A stretch of DNA of 64,000 nt from Acidobacteriota bacterium (lineage in GTDB: Bacteria > Acidobacteriota > Vicinamibacteria > Vicinamibacterales > SCN-69-37). The position numbers were made by a program, and so were the translations under genes. The stretch spans positions 124,001 to 188,000 of the forward strand of contig JADJUS010000003.1 of the NCBI GenBank assembly GCA_016716905.1. Reading direction: 5' to 3'. The notes below the pieces were generated by a model that was not told where the DNA came from, did no database searches, and saw only the letters and a program-made list of their open reading frames with translations. Shown piece after piece: positions 8,702 to 17,119 of this stretch. The stretch's first letter is position 1. Every line of letters starts with the position of its first letter.

Positions 8702-9819
8702 ACGAGTCCAAGGCCACACGGTACCAGCGCTTGCGCCGCCGCGCGCAACTGATCAGCGCGGCCACCGGCGCGGCCCTGCTGCTGCTGGTCGCCCTGACCC
8801 CTGGCGCCCAGTGGCTGGCTGGCGTCGCCGCCACCCAGGCGCTGGCCTGGCCGGCACGCCTGCAGCCCGCCATCGCCCTGAGCCTGTTTGTGGGGGCCCT
8901 TGTGCTCGCTGCAGAAGCCGTGGCATTCCCCGTCTCTCTCTACGCCGCCACTCGAGGAGGGCGGCGTTCCTCGCAGACGAGAGTGGACGTCCGCGGCGTA
9001 ATGGCCTCGCAGGCGCGTGACGCCTTGGTGGGCGCGGTGGCCGTTATTGGCGTGGTTGCAGTGCTCCGCTTCGCGATGTGGGCCGCCGGCGGATGGTGGT
9101 GGGCCGTCGCCAGCGCCATGCTGGCTGTCGCCAGCCTGGTGGCGATGCGCCTCATTGGCAAAGGGCTGACCGCGGCAGGACAGACGCTGGCCCTCGCGCG
9201 TCCCGCGCTGTCCCAATCGCTGGCCGAGCTGGTTGCGCGAATCGGCGGCGGTTCGGTGGACGTTCGTGAGTGGACCTCCCCGGACGCCGGCGGCGCACGC
9301 GCAGTGGTCACCGGCGTGGGAGGGGGCGGACACGTGTTGCTCAGCCGTGACATGGTGCGCGACTGGGCGGATGACGAAGTCGTCGTCGTCGTGGCCCACG
9401 AGCTTTCGCACCATGTGCACCACGATCTCGTCCGCACCGTGGCGCTCGACGCGGTGCTGTGGTGCGCGGCGCTGTGGTGCGCCGACCGCGTGGTGGTCCT
9501 GTGGGGCGGTCTGGTGGGCCTGCAGGGCGTTCTGGACTTGGCAGCGCTACCGATGCTGGCCCTGGCGGCAGGCGCGGTCTGGGGGCTGGTGCGGCCCCTG
9601 CGGTTGGCGCAGTCGCGTGCCCACGAGCGCCGTGCCGATCGGTTTGCCCTCGAACAAACGGGAAACGCGGAAGCGTTTGGTCGCGCGCTCAGGCGCCTGG
9701 GTGAGGAGCACCTGGCCGAAGAGCGTCCCTCACGCTGGACGCGCTGGCTCTTTCATCGGCACCCGCCTCTGGAAGAGCGGCTGGCGTTGGGCCGGAATTT
9801 CAGCGCGCGACAACAATAA
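8698..9819 (+). CDS. M48-family membrane zinc metalloprotease
   Basis: A 373-residue integral membrane protein. Several hydrophobic helices in the first 170 residues are followed by a cytosolic-type protease core with HELSH (residues 234-238, zinc ligands plus the catalytic glutamate) and the third ligand in AHERRADRFALEQTG. The final residues (RWLFHRHPPLEERLAL) match the usual M48 ending. HtpX/Ste24-like enzymes degrade misfolded membrane proteins, so a quality-control role is likely. The start is TTG overlapping the smc stop, which suggests translational coupling. The 3-prime end overlaps the convergent cupredoxin gene by 20 bases. Confidence 0.85.
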   Translation: MNESKATRYQRLRRRAQLISAATGAALLLLVALTPGAQWLAGVAATQALAWPARLQPAIALSLFVGALVLAAEAVAFPVSLYAATRGGRRSSQTRVDVRGVMASQARDALVGAVAVIGVVAVLRFAMWAAGGWWWAVASAMLAVASLVAMRLIGKGLTAAGQTLALARPALSQSLAELVARIGGGSVDVREWTSPDAGGARAVVTGVGGGGHVLLSRDMVRDWADDEVVVVVAHELSHHVHHDLVRTVALDAVLWCAALWCADRVVVLWGGLVGLQGVLDLAALPMLALAAGAVWGLVRPLRLAQSRAHERRADRFALEQTGNAEAFGRALRRLGEEHLAEERPSRWTRWLFHRHPPLEERLALGRNFSARQQ

Positions 9820-10207
9820 GCGCGCCGACCATGCCGCGCTCGCGGCAACCGTCGCTGGTCATGGAACAGTAGAACTCGAACCGGCCCACCTTCTCCGCGC
9901 GGAACTCGAATATCACCTCGCGCCCCGGTTCCACCCGTTTCTGGATGCGGTAATCGGGCAGCGTGAAGCTGTGCGGGATGTCCTCGGACGACAGCGTGAT
10001 GCGCACGAGGTCGTCCTGGCTGACCCTGATTTCCTGCGCGTCGGTACCTGAGACGGTGAACCGGAACTTCTTGGCCGAGACGTTGAAATCGCGCTTGGTC
10101 TGGGCAACGACGCCCACGCCGGCCGCGACGCACAGCAGCAGGGCAGCGCCGAGTATGGCCTGCACCCGAAACGGCCCACGGGCCGTGGAAGGACGATAGT
10201 TCACCAT
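9800..10207 (-). CDS. Cupredoxin-like exported protein with incomplete copper site
   Basis: A 135-residue protein with one N-terminal hydrophobic segment (VQAILGAALLLCVAAGVGVVA) and a beta-sandwich resembling cytochrome oxidase subunit II or a cupredoxin: KKFRFTVSGTDAQEIRV, a copper-ligand histidine in IPHSFTLPDY, and a C-terminal loop FYCSMTSDGCRERGM. In the CuA site the order is C-x3-C-x3-H-x2-M. Here the two cysteines are seven positions apart and the second histidine is absent, so the metal site is altered or lost. Start ATG 10207 is chosen because GAGAGGG lies just upstream; ATG 10222 is also possible. The stop codon sits inside the end of the convergent M48 gene. Confidence 0.75.
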   Translation of the reverse strand: MVNYRPSTARGPFRVQAILGAALLLCVAAGVGVVAQTKRDFNVSAKKFRFTVSGTDAQEIRVSQDDLVRITLSSEDIPHSFTLPDYRIQKRVEPGREVIFEFRAEKVGRFEFYCSMTSDGCRERGMVGALIVVAR

Positions 10208-10386
10208 GGCACCCTCTCTCACAGCAGATTAGACGGATTTGCCCGGCTATCGGCCTGACTGTCTGCCCCCTGTAGGCGAGTATCGCACGAAGGGGCAGTG
10301 CGATCTCATTTCGCAACCGGTCGGCCGCCAACGCGCCGAGTGTCTGGGGCGTAGCCAGAGACTATCGCGCCGTGCAGCGCGGGCGC

Positions 10387-13047
10387 CTACTCCGCCCTCA
10401 GGGCCACGACCGGGTCCACCCGGGCCGCCCGCACAGCAGGCAGCCAACTGGCGAGCAGCGCCGCGCCCGCCAGCGCGGCGGCGACGCCTGCAAACGTCAG
10501 TGGATCGGTAGGGGCAACTCCATAGAGCACGGCGGCGAGAAATCTCGTCAGCAGCCAGGCGCCAGCCAGGCCAATCGCGATACCGCTGGCCGTCAACATC
10601 AGGCCGCGGCGCAACACCAGACGCTGCACGTCCCTCGGCCGCGCGCCGAGGGCAATCCGCACACCGATTTCGCGCTGCCGCTGGTTGACCAGCGCAGAGA
10701 GCACCCCGTAAATACCGACGGCGCCAAGCAGCAAGCCCACCGCGCCGAAACTGCCGAGCAACACCACCAGCAACCGCGGCCGTGCCAGGGCCCGATCAGT
10801 GGAATCGCTGAAGGTGAACACGTCCGTGATCGGCTGGTTCGCATCAAGCGACCAGATGGCTTTGCGGATCGCCGATCCCATCACGACGGGGTCGCCAAGG
10901 GTGCGCGCGACGATGGTCGTTTGTATGCGCCCGTTCTGGTAGTTGCTGAAGTACATCGTGGGTCGCGCTTGTTCGCTCATCGACACCTGCCGGATGTCGT
11001 TCACCACGCCGATGATCTCGACCGGTGCGGGGCCAAACTGGAGCTTCTGGCCGACGGCGCCACCCGGGAAGAACTGGCGCGCGAACGCGTCATTCACGAC
11101 GACCACGCGTGGGGCGCCGGCGCGATCGGACGGCGCGAACTCGCGACCGCCGATCAGACGAGCACCAATCGTGGAGAAGTACCCGTCGCTGACGTGGATG
11201 ACCGTGGCGGTGGGCGCCTGTTCCCCGGCCGGCACCGGCCGGCTGGCGATCTGAAAGCTGTTCAATTCCCCGTTGCCGCGAAAGGGCGCATCCTTCACCG
11301 CCGCTGCCGATTCGACGCCCGGCAGCGTTCGCACCTTTTCAATCACGGTCTGGTAGTAGTTCATGTAACCGCGAAAGCCGGGCCGGGCAGGGTCGAGCGG
11401 TACGTCGTGACGGTCGGGGTCGATCGTGAACTGGACCGCCACAAGCCCATCCTGCCGAAAGCCAGGATCGACACCAAGCAGCGCAACAAAACTGCGGGTC
11501 ATCAGGCCGGCGCCGACGACGAGCATCATCGCCACGGCGATCTCCGCCACCACCAGGACATGTCGCAGCCGCTGCGAGTCGGCGCCCACCGCACCGCGGC
11601 TGCCGCCGGCGAGCGCGCGCTGAGGATCCGAGCCGATCGCGCGCAAGGCCGGCGCAACGCCGAACAGCAGTCCAGTCAGGAGCGATACCGCCACGGCAAA
11701 GATCACCGCCGTGGCATCGATGCCGACTTCGGCCATGCGCGGCAGCTGACCGGCAGCGAGCATCACCAATGCCCGCAGCATGCCGTACGCCAGTGCCACA
11801 CCCGCGACGCAGCCCACTGCGGCCAACACCAGGCTCTCGGTGAGCAACTGCCGCACCAATCGCGCGCGCCGGGCACCCAGTGCCAGTCGCACCGCCATCT
11901 CGCGGCCCCGGCCCGAGGCGCGGGCCACCTGCAGGGCGGCCACGTTGACCACGGCCATCAGCATCACGAGACCGACGGCGCCGAACAGCACCAGGAGTCC
12001 GTCGCGCACCGGGCCGGTCATGACGTCGGTCATGGGCACGACCGTCGCCTGGTCCCAGAACTTGTCTTCGGGGTATTCGCTCGCGAGCCGGCGCGTGATG
12101 ACGGCCATCTCGGCTTCGACGGCGTCCTGTGTCGCACCGGGCTTCGCACGCGCCACCACATCGAGTGTGCGGACCACCCGAATTCGCGGAATCGCATCGT
12201 CAGGAATAGTGGAGTAGGGCAGGTAGACGTCGATGCCGTCCGCAGGAAATCGCATAGATGGTGGCAGGACGCCCACCACAATCGAGGGCACTCCACGCAG
12301 GGTCAATGTGGCGCCGATCGCGTCGGGTGAGGCACCAAATTCGCGCACCCAGAACGTGTGGCTGAGTACGACCACGTCGTCTGGACCGCCGCGCACCATC
12401 TCTTCTTCACGGGGGAGACGGCCCGCCGCCGGAATGACGCCGAGCGCTGAAAAGAATCCGGGTGAAAAAAACGCCGCGGGCAACCGGCGTGGTTCGCCGC
12501 GGCCGGTCAGATCGATGCCGCTCGACCCGGCCCGGAAAAACACGCCGCCGATATCCTCGATGTCGCGTCGAGCCGCGCGCCAGTCGTCGAGGTCAACGGC
12601 CGACACCGCCGCGCGCATCGAGCCGGCGGTGGCGTTCGCCGAATACACGGCATAGAGGTTGTCTGGCTGAGGGAAGGGGAGCGGGCGAAAGACGACGCCG
12701 TAGACCAGCGAGAAGATCGCGGTGGTCGCGCCGATGCCCAGCGCCAGCGTGGCAATGCCCGTGATGGTAAACGCCGGCGCTGCGATCAGCCGCCGCAGGG
12801 CGTACCGGATATCGGTGCGCAGTTCCCCCATGTAGTCTCTCCTTCGCTGTGTGGTGACGGTGCGCCGGCCAATCCGCCGCATGTACCGACGCGCGTCGTC
12901 AATGTCGCCGAATTCCCGAACGGCTCGGGCGCGCGCCGCCGCAGGGGACATACCCTCGGAAACGAGGCCGGCCGTTCGCGCGTCCAGGTGCGCCTGCACT
13001 TCCGCCTCAACATCGGCGTCCACGTCCACGTGCTCTGGTCTGGTCAT
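10387..13047 (-). CDS. ADOP family MacB/FtsX-type ABC permease (first copy)
   Basis: An 886-residue permease of the acidobacterial duplicated orphan permease (ADOP) type. It has a cytoplasmic N-terminal helical part (VEAEVQAHLDARTAGL, ARAVREFGDIDDARRYM), then DIRYALRRLIAAPAFTITGIATLAL and the first helix, a large MacB-like periplasmic domain, an FtsX four-helix module around the middle (LLVLFGAVGLVMLMAVVNVAALQ), a second periplasmic domain, and a second FtsX module at the C-terminus ending VDPVVALRAE. No ATPase is encoded nearby, as is usual for these orphan permeases. The start overlaps the PadR stop (ATGA), so the pair is translationally coupled. The transported substrate is unknown. Confidence 0.9.
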   Translation of the reverse strand: MTRPEHVDVDADVEAEVQAHLDARTAGLVSEGMSPAAARARAVREFGDIDDARRYMRRIGRRTVTTQRRRDYMGELRTDIRYALRRLIAAPAFTITGIATLALGIGATTAIFSLVYGVVFRPLPFPQPDNLYAVYSANATAGSMRAAVSAVDLDDWRAARRDIEDIGGVFFRAGSSGIDLTGRGEPRRLPAAFFSPGFFSALGVIPAAGRLPREEEMVRGGPDDVVVLSHTFWVREFGASPDAIGATLTLRGVPSIVVGVLPPSMRFPADGIDVYLPYSTIPDDAIPRIRVVRTLDVVARAKPGATQDAVEAEMAVITRRLASEYPEDKFWDQATVVPMTDVMTGPVRDGLLVLFGAVGLVMLMAVVNVAALQVARASGRGREMAVRLALGARRARLVRQLLTESLVLAAVGCVAGVALAYGMLRALVMLAAGQLPRMAEVGIDATAVIFAVAVSLLTGLLFGVAPALRAIGSDPQRALAGGSRGAVGADSQRLRHVLVVAEIAVAMMLVVGAGLMTRSFVALLGVDPGFRQDGLVAVQFTIDPDRHDVPLDPARPGFRGYMNYYQTVIEKVRTLPGVESAAAVKDAPFRGNGELNSFQIASRPVPAGEQAPTATVIHVSDGYFSTIGARLIGGREFAPSDRAGAPRVVVVNDAFARQFFPGGAVGQKLQFGPAPVEIIGVVNDIRQVSMSEQARPTMYFSNYQNGRIQTTIVARTLGDPVVMGSAIRKAIWSLDANQPITDVFTFSDSTDRALARPRLLVVLLGSFGAVGLLLGAVGIYGVLSALVNQRQREIGVRIALGARPRDVQRLVLRRGLMLTASGIAIGLAGAWLLTRFLAAVLYGVAPTDPLTFAGVAAALAGAALLASWLPAVRAARVDPVVALRAE

Positions 13048-13373
13048 GGTTTGAGGACCTGCGCAATCGCAGAGGCGTATCGATACCAGGCCAATTCTTC
13101 TGTGCGAAGGCGTTTGCGTCCTTCGGCGGTCAACCGGTAATAACGCGCGCGCCGGTTTGACTCCGACATGCCCCACTCGGCAGCGAGGCATCCGCCGTTT
13201 TCAAGTCGGCGCAGGGACTTGTAGAGGGGAGCGTCTTCGATCTGCAGTGTCCCGTCCGTGCGTTCATGCACCCATCGCGAGATGGCGTACCCGTGCTTCG
13301 GCTCGTCGGCGAGGCAGCGGAGAATGAGCACGTCGAGCGTGCCCTGAAGGATGTTGACCGGTTCGCGTGACAT
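13044..13373 (-). CDS. PadR-family transcriptional regulator (first copy)
   Basis: A 109-residue PadR-type winged-helix repressor: LQGTLDVLILRCLADEPKHGYAI at the start, then APLYKSLRRLENGGCLAAEW and the wing ARYYRLTAEGRKRL. PadR proteins bind palindromes and respond to small hydrophobic ligands. It precedes the ADOP permease with a 4-base overlap, the typical pairing, so it probably controls that permease and itself. The ATG has no ribosome-binding site; TAAGGT ends exactly 6 bases upstream and a palindrome overlaps it, consistent with a leaderless, self-repressed transcript. Confidence 0.9.
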   Translation of the reverse strand: MSREPVNILQGTLDVLILRCLADEPKHGYAISRWVHERTDGTLQIEDAPLYKSLRRLENGGCLAAEWGMSESNRRARYYRLTAEGRKRLRTEELAWYRYASAIAQVLKP

Positions 13374-13379
13374 GGCTTC

Positions 13380-13395
13380 ACCTTACCATGTAAGG
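13380..13395 (-). promoter_or_regulatory. PadR promoter with overlapping palindromic operator
   Basis: CCTTAC-CAT-GTAAGG (13381-13395) is a perfect 6-bp-arm palindrome. On the minus strand it contains TAAGGT (13385 down to 13380), which lies 6 bases before the PadR ATG and fits a -10 box of a leaderless promoter. A repressor bound here would block it directly. Confidence 0.55.
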
Positions 13396-13571
13396 CGAAG
13401 AACTGGACGAAGTTACGCGGTCCCGGTTTCGGACACAGACCATGGCGCGCATGGTGGGCACGACACGATCGCGCGTCAACCTGTTCCTGGGCACCCCGGT
13501 CGCTTGGGGTTCCCGACGGCGGACTCTGCGAGGGGACGGGGGCGCATCGTGGGCAGTAGGGCTGTGCCTTA

Positions 13572-13605
13572 CAGCACATTGTGCTGGGCGGCGGTCTGGT
13601 AGTGT
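13572..13605 (+). promoter_or_regulatory. Promoter and candidate operator of the small beta-barrel gene
   Basis: CAGCACA-T-TGTGCTG (13572-13586) is a perfect inverted repeat in the -35 region. TAGTGT (13600-13605) is the likely -10 box, exactly 6 bases before the ATG at 13612. The 230-base gap back to the PadR gene holds no other recognisable feature. Confidence 0.45.
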
Positions 13606-13611
13606 CGAGGC

Positions 13612-14220
13612 ATGTCTACTAACCATCGTTCCATTCGCCTGTATTCGCTCGCCCTCGCCGCCCTCGTCTTGGTGCCGGCCGTGGCCGCAGCGCAGACAGC
13701 TCCCCTCACCACGTTTGGTGTCAAGGCGGGCGTTAACGTCGCCACCTTGAGTTCTGAAGACTCCACCGCTGAGCTGGGCCAGAAGATTGGCTTAGTGGGC
13801 GGCGTGTTTGTCGGCCGCTCGATCAACGACCGGTTTGCGATGCGCGCCGAGGGCCTCTTCAGCCAGCGTGGCGCGAAGCAGACCATCGGCAGTATCGAAA
13901 ACGATGTCACCCTGACGTATTTTGACCTGCCGTTGCTGGCAGTATTCGGCAACACCACCACGGAAGAAACCCGCTTCAATGTATTTACGGGACCGCAGGC
14001 GAGCTTCCTTGTGAGCGCCAAGGACGACTTCGGAGGCTTTAATGACGATGAAGTCAAGGGTGTGGATTTTGGCTGGACCCTTGGCGCCGGAGTCGAGCGT
14101 GGCAGGGCAAGCCTTGATGTCAGGTATACCCTCGGCCTGACCAATGCCGACAACTCGGCATCCGACGCCTCGATCAAGAACCGCACGTTTGCGGTGATGG
14201 TCGGCTACCGCCTCAAGTAG
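13612..14220 (+). CDS. Small outer-membrane beta-barrel protein (PorT/OmpW-like fold)
   Basis: A 202-residue exported protein: signal peptide (IRLYSLALAALVLVPAVAAAQ), then alternating beta strands with typical barrel repeats (FGVKAGVNVATL, IGLVGGVFVGRSI, FAMRAEGLFSQRGAK, YFDLPLLAVFG, FNVFTGPQASFLV, FGWTLGAGVER, LDVRYTLGL) and a terminal aromatic/basic strand (FAVMVGYRLK), as in OMP_b-brl_2-type proteins. The role is unknown; it may be structural or a small channel. The start is the ATG with a TAGTGT box 6 bases upstream, so it is probably leaderless. Confidence 0.8.
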   Translation: MSTNHRSIRLYSLALAALVLVPAVAAAQTAPLTTFGVKAGVNVATLSSEDSTAELGQKIGLVGGVFVGRSINDRFAMRAEGLFSQRGAKQTIGSIENDVTLTYFDLPLLAVFGNTTTEETRFNVFTGPQASFLVSAKDDFGGFNDDEVKGVDFGWTLGAGVERGRASLDVRYTLGLTNADNSASDASIKNRTFAVMVGYRLK

Positions 14221-14234
14221 AACTCTCCCTGATT

Positions 14235-14269
14235 CCGGAGCCGGTCTGCCCCAGGCAGACTGGCTCCGG
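14235..14269 (+). terminator. Terminator-like hairpin
   Basis: A 16-bp stem (14235-14250 with 14254-14269, one G-U pair, 3-base loop) follows the beta-barrel stop by 14 bases. There is no U-tract, so termination strength is uncertain. It directly precedes the sensor-kinase promoter and may insulate it. Confidence 0.5.
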
Positions 14270-14279
14270 CTGTTAGGCG

Positions 14280-14285
14280 TAGAAT
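14280..14285 (+). promoter_or_regulatory. -10 box of the two-component system
   Basis: TAGAAT lies exactly 6 bases before the GTG start at 14292, which places the predicted transcription start at the GTG itself. No Shine-Dalgarno sequence is present. Confidence 0.5.
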
Positions 14286-14291
14286 CGTACC

Positions 14292-15974
14292 GTGCGCTTG
14301 CGCCGCCGACTGAATACGGTGCTGCTGCAATGGTTCCTGCTGCTGGTCGTGATCACCGGAACCGTCTGGGCCATTTCCCTGCCCGGCCTTCGTCGCAAGC
14401 TCGTTGACGAGCGGCTCCTGCTGGCACGCACAATCGCCCACTCCCTCGACACCACGATTTCGTCCGCCATCCAGCGCCTGGGTGGCCTCGCCGGCGACCT
14501 GCCCGAGTCAGCGGCAGACATGGCCGGGCCGTTGCACCGCTTTCGCTTCCAATCGCTGTTTGGTGAGTCCGTGTATGTCCTGGACGACCACGCGCAGCTG
14601 GTGGCGGCCGATCCGCCCGGTGTTGAGCCATTGTCAGCGGCATGGCTCGGCTACCACGAGGCCGTCACGCCGCTCATGACCAAGACGGGGCCGAATGCCC
14701 ACCCCGTCCTCGCCATCGTCCAGCCGTTCAAACGGCTGGGTCGGGATTATTACCTCATCGCCGAGCTCAATCCCGTTGGCTCTCCACTGAGCCAGTTTCT
14801 CAAGGACCTCGAGCTCGATCCCAGCATTGGTATTCGGGTGGCCGACGTTGAAGGACGCGTCCTCGCGTCCGACGACCCGGCACATTTGCTCAGAGCGCTG
14901 CCGGGAGCGGCGGCCATGGGCGATCGCATTGGCGCCCACCGGCCGCTGGTGGTGGATGGTGGCGGGACACTGACGGTGATGGCGCCGCTGCGATTCGCCT
15001 CCTGGGGCGTGGTCATAGAGCAGCACACGGCAGACGCCTACGCGGGTGTCAACGCGACCAGCCGGGCGCTTGTGATCACGGGCTTCATCCTCGCCGTGGT
15101 CGGGGTGATGCTGGCGCGCACGTTGTCGAAGTCGGTGGTGTCGCCCATCCGCCACCTGTCGCGGCAGGCCGAGGCGATGCGCGCCGGCGACCTCTCCAGT
15201 GCTATCGCCGTTTCGGGCGACCACGAGGTGGAGGTGTTGGCGCGAACGCTTGACGAGGCACGCGCGCGGCTTCGGGCCACGCTGGACGAACTCCAGGCCT
15301 TCAACGAACGGCTGGAGGAGCAGGTGGCCGTGCGCACGCGGCTGATTGTGCAGCAGGACGAACAACGCAAGGTGTTGCTGCGCCGCATGCTGGGCGCCAC
15401 CGAGGATGAGCGGCGCCGGCTCGCACGCGAACTGCACGACGAGATCGCGCAACTCCTCACCGTGATTCAGATGTCACTGCACAACGTGGCCCTCGATACT
15501 CCGGCGATGACGCAGGCCAAGGCCCTGCTCGTCAAGACGCAGCAGGAGGTCCACCGCATCATCCACGACCTCCGCCCATCACTGCTCGATGATCTGGGGT
15601 TGCCGACAGCCATGAAGTCGTATGCGGAGGATCACTTGAAGCGGCAGGGCATCAGCGTCCACCTGGAGATCGAGGACGACTTGCCGCCGCGCCCGGAAAT
15701 TGAAACCGTGATCTTCCGGATCTACCAGGAACTGGTCACGAACGTACTGCGGCATGCCAAGGCCGAGCATGTGTCGATTGAACTGTACCGGAAGGGCGAC
15801 GTTGTGGTCCTCGCCGTGGAAGATGATGGCCAGGGGTTCGACACGGGGGCGCAGACGGATCGCGCCGGCCTGACCGGCATGCGCGAGCGGGCGGCACTGG
15901 TGAATGGCACAATTCGGTTTGACAGCGAGGCGGGCATGGGCACGCACGTGGTCGTGGAGATTCCCCTCCAATGA
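14292..15974 (+). CDS. NarX/DesK-type sensor histidine kinase
   Basis: A 560-residue membrane kinase. It has a first membrane helix (LLQWFLLLVVITGTVWAISL), a periplasmic sensor of about 220 residues resembling a dCache/PAS-like fold, a second helix (ALVITGFILAVVGVMLART), a HAMP linker (SPIRHLSRQAEAMRAGDLSSAI), a coiled coil, a HisKA_3 dimerisation domain with the phosphorylated histidine in DERRRLARELHDEIAQLL (about residue 382), and an HATPase domain (ELVTNVLRHAKA, VEDDGQGFD, GLTGMRERAALVNG). The GTG start is supported by the TAGAAT box 6 bases upstream. Its stop overlaps the response-regulator start (ATGA), so the two are one unit. The signal is unknown. Confidence 0.9.
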   Translation: MRLRRRLNTVLLQWFLLLVVITGTVWAISLPGLRRKLVDERLLLARTIAHSLDTTISSAIQRLGGLAGDLPESAADMAGPLHRFRFQSLFGESVYVLDDHAQLVAADPPGVEPLSAAWLGYHEAVTPLMTKTGPNAHPVLAIVQPFKRLGRDYYLIAELNPVGSPLSQFLKDLELDPSIGIRVADVEGRVLASDDPAHLLRALPGAAAMGDRIGAHRPLVVDGGGTLTVMAPLRFASWGVVIEQHTADAYAGVNATSRALVITGFILAVVGVMLARTLSKSVVSPIRHLSRQAEAMRAGDLSSAIAVSGDHEVEVLARTLDEARARLRATLDELQAFNERLEEQVAVRTRLIVQQDEQRKVLLRRMLGATEDERRRLARELHDEIAQLLTVIQMSLHNVALDTPAMTQAKALLVKTQQEVHRIIHDLRPSLLDDLGLPTAMKSYAEDHLKRQGISVHLEIEDDLPPRPEIETVIFRIYQELVTNVLRHAKAEHVSIELYRKGDVVVLAVEDDGQGFDTGAQTDRAGLTGMRERAALVNGTIRFDSEAGMGTHVVVEIPLQ

Positions 15975-16630
15975 TTCGAGTGGCCATCGTCGACGATCAC
16001 GACCTGGTGCGCGCCGGCATTCGCGCGATCCTGGAGCAGGACCCGCTGTTCCAGGTGGTGGGAGAGACCGGTGATGGGCAGGACGCCATCCGCCTGGTCA
16101 CCGCTCTGCGGCCCGATGTCGTGCTGATGGACGTCCATCTGCCCGGCGGCCTTGGCGGCCTCGACGCCACCGAGGCCATCGTCAAGGACTGTCCCGGCGT
16201 CAAGGTCATCGTGTTGACGCAGTATGAAAATCGCGAGTACATCCGCCGGGCGCTGCGCATCGGCGCGCGCGGGTACCTGCTCAAGAGCAGCGCGGCGCCG
16301 GAGTTGCTGGATGCGATCAAGACCGTGCACGCCGGCCAGCGCTACCTGCATCCATCCGTCGCTGACGAGCTGGTGGACCTCGTCACGGCCGGCCGGTCCA
16401 TCGAAGACTCAGAGGATGACTACGACCGGCTCACGACGCGCGAGAAGCAGGTCTTCAAACTGCTGGCCGAGGGTAAGACGAGCCGCGACATTTCGAAGTA
16501 CCTGACGATCAGTCTCAAGACCGCCATGACGCACCGGACCAACATCATGGAGAAGCTGAACATGCACACGCGGTCAGAGTTGATCCGCTACGCGGTCAGG
16601 AAAGCCGTGATTTCTGTGGACGGAACCTGA
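15971..16630 (+). CDS. NarL/FixJ-family response regulator
   Basis: A 219-residue partner of the preceding kinase. The receiver domain has the acidic pocket VAIVDDHDLVRAG, the phospho-acceptor aspartate in VVLMDVHLPGG (about residue 54) and the lysine in GARGYLLKSS. After a linker comes a LuxR-type helix-turn-helix: LTTREKQVFKLLAEGKTSRD, then LTISLKTAMTHRTNIMEKL. It should bind DNA as a phosphorylated dimer. It ends 3 bases from the stop of the convergent gene on the other strand. Its targets cannot be read from this window. Confidence 0.93.
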   Translation: MIRVAIVDDHDLVRAGIRAILEQDPLFQVVGETGDGQDAIRLVTALRPDVVLMDVHLPGGLGGLDATEAIVKDCPGVKVIVLTQYENREYIRRALRIGARGYLLKSSAAPELLDAIKTVHAGQRYLHPSVADELVDLVTAGRSIEDSEDDYDRLTTREKQVFKLLAEGKTSRDISKYLTISLKTAMTHRTNIMEKLNMHTRSELIRYAVRKAVISVDGT

Positions 16631-16633
16631 CGA

Positions 16634-17119
16634 TCACGCCGGCGCGAGCGTATCAGCGAAGCGCCTGAGCTCGCCCTCCGGCAGGCTGGTTTCGATCTCG
16701 ACCCAGAACTCGCCGCGCTCGAGGAGCACGTGGTGCCGCGATCCTTCCATCCACCACGTGGACCCTGGCACGCCGCCCAGCGCGGCTGCGAGCGGCGGGT
16801 GCGCGGGCTTCTGGCCTCCGCGGCGCTGTGTCACCGACAGATACTGATCTCCCTGCTGCCAGACGACCTCGAACGTTGGAGACGGGCTGAGCCAGACCTG
16901 CATGCTGACCGGGCCAGTCCCGAGCGTGGCCGGCCGGTAGCCGGGGATGAGCGGCGTGAACCCGGCCAGGCGACGCACATCTTCCAGCCGCTCCACTCGA
17001 ATGGGACCCTGTCTGGTTTCCGGGAAGGCCACGGGAAGGGCCGTGTGCAGCAGGCGCAGACCGAGCGCCACGACGCCCGTGATCAACAGGAAGGTCCGCA
17101 GGCCTTTCAGACGATCCAT
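16634..17119 (-). CDS. Exported protein resembling DUF4367 proteins
   Basis: A 161-residue protein with an N-terminal membrane helix (FLLITGVVALGLRLLHTAL) and a soluble part whose ending (WMEGSRHHVLLERGEFWVEI, then LPEGELRRFADTL) is like the DUF4367 fold, often found in anti-sigma-like or envelope proteins. Its start lies inside the end of the M56 peptidase gene (13-base overlap), so the two are likely co-translated and may work together. The function is unknown and the family match is tentative. Confidence 0.65.
   Translation of the reverse strand: MDRLKGLRTFLLITGVVALGLRLLHTALPVAFPETRQGPIRVERLEDVRRLAGFTPLIPGYRPATLGTGPVSMQVWLSPSPTFEVVWQQGDQYLSVTQRRGGQKPAHPPLAAALGGVPGSTWWMEGSRHHVLLERGEFWVEIETSLPEGELRRFADTLAPA

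Noticed and set aside
10372..12330. Long open frame on the plus strand opposite the first ADOP gene
   Set aside because: It is antisense to a well-supported permease; its His/Arg/Gln-rich composition is the usual mirror of a high-GC gene, with no domain.
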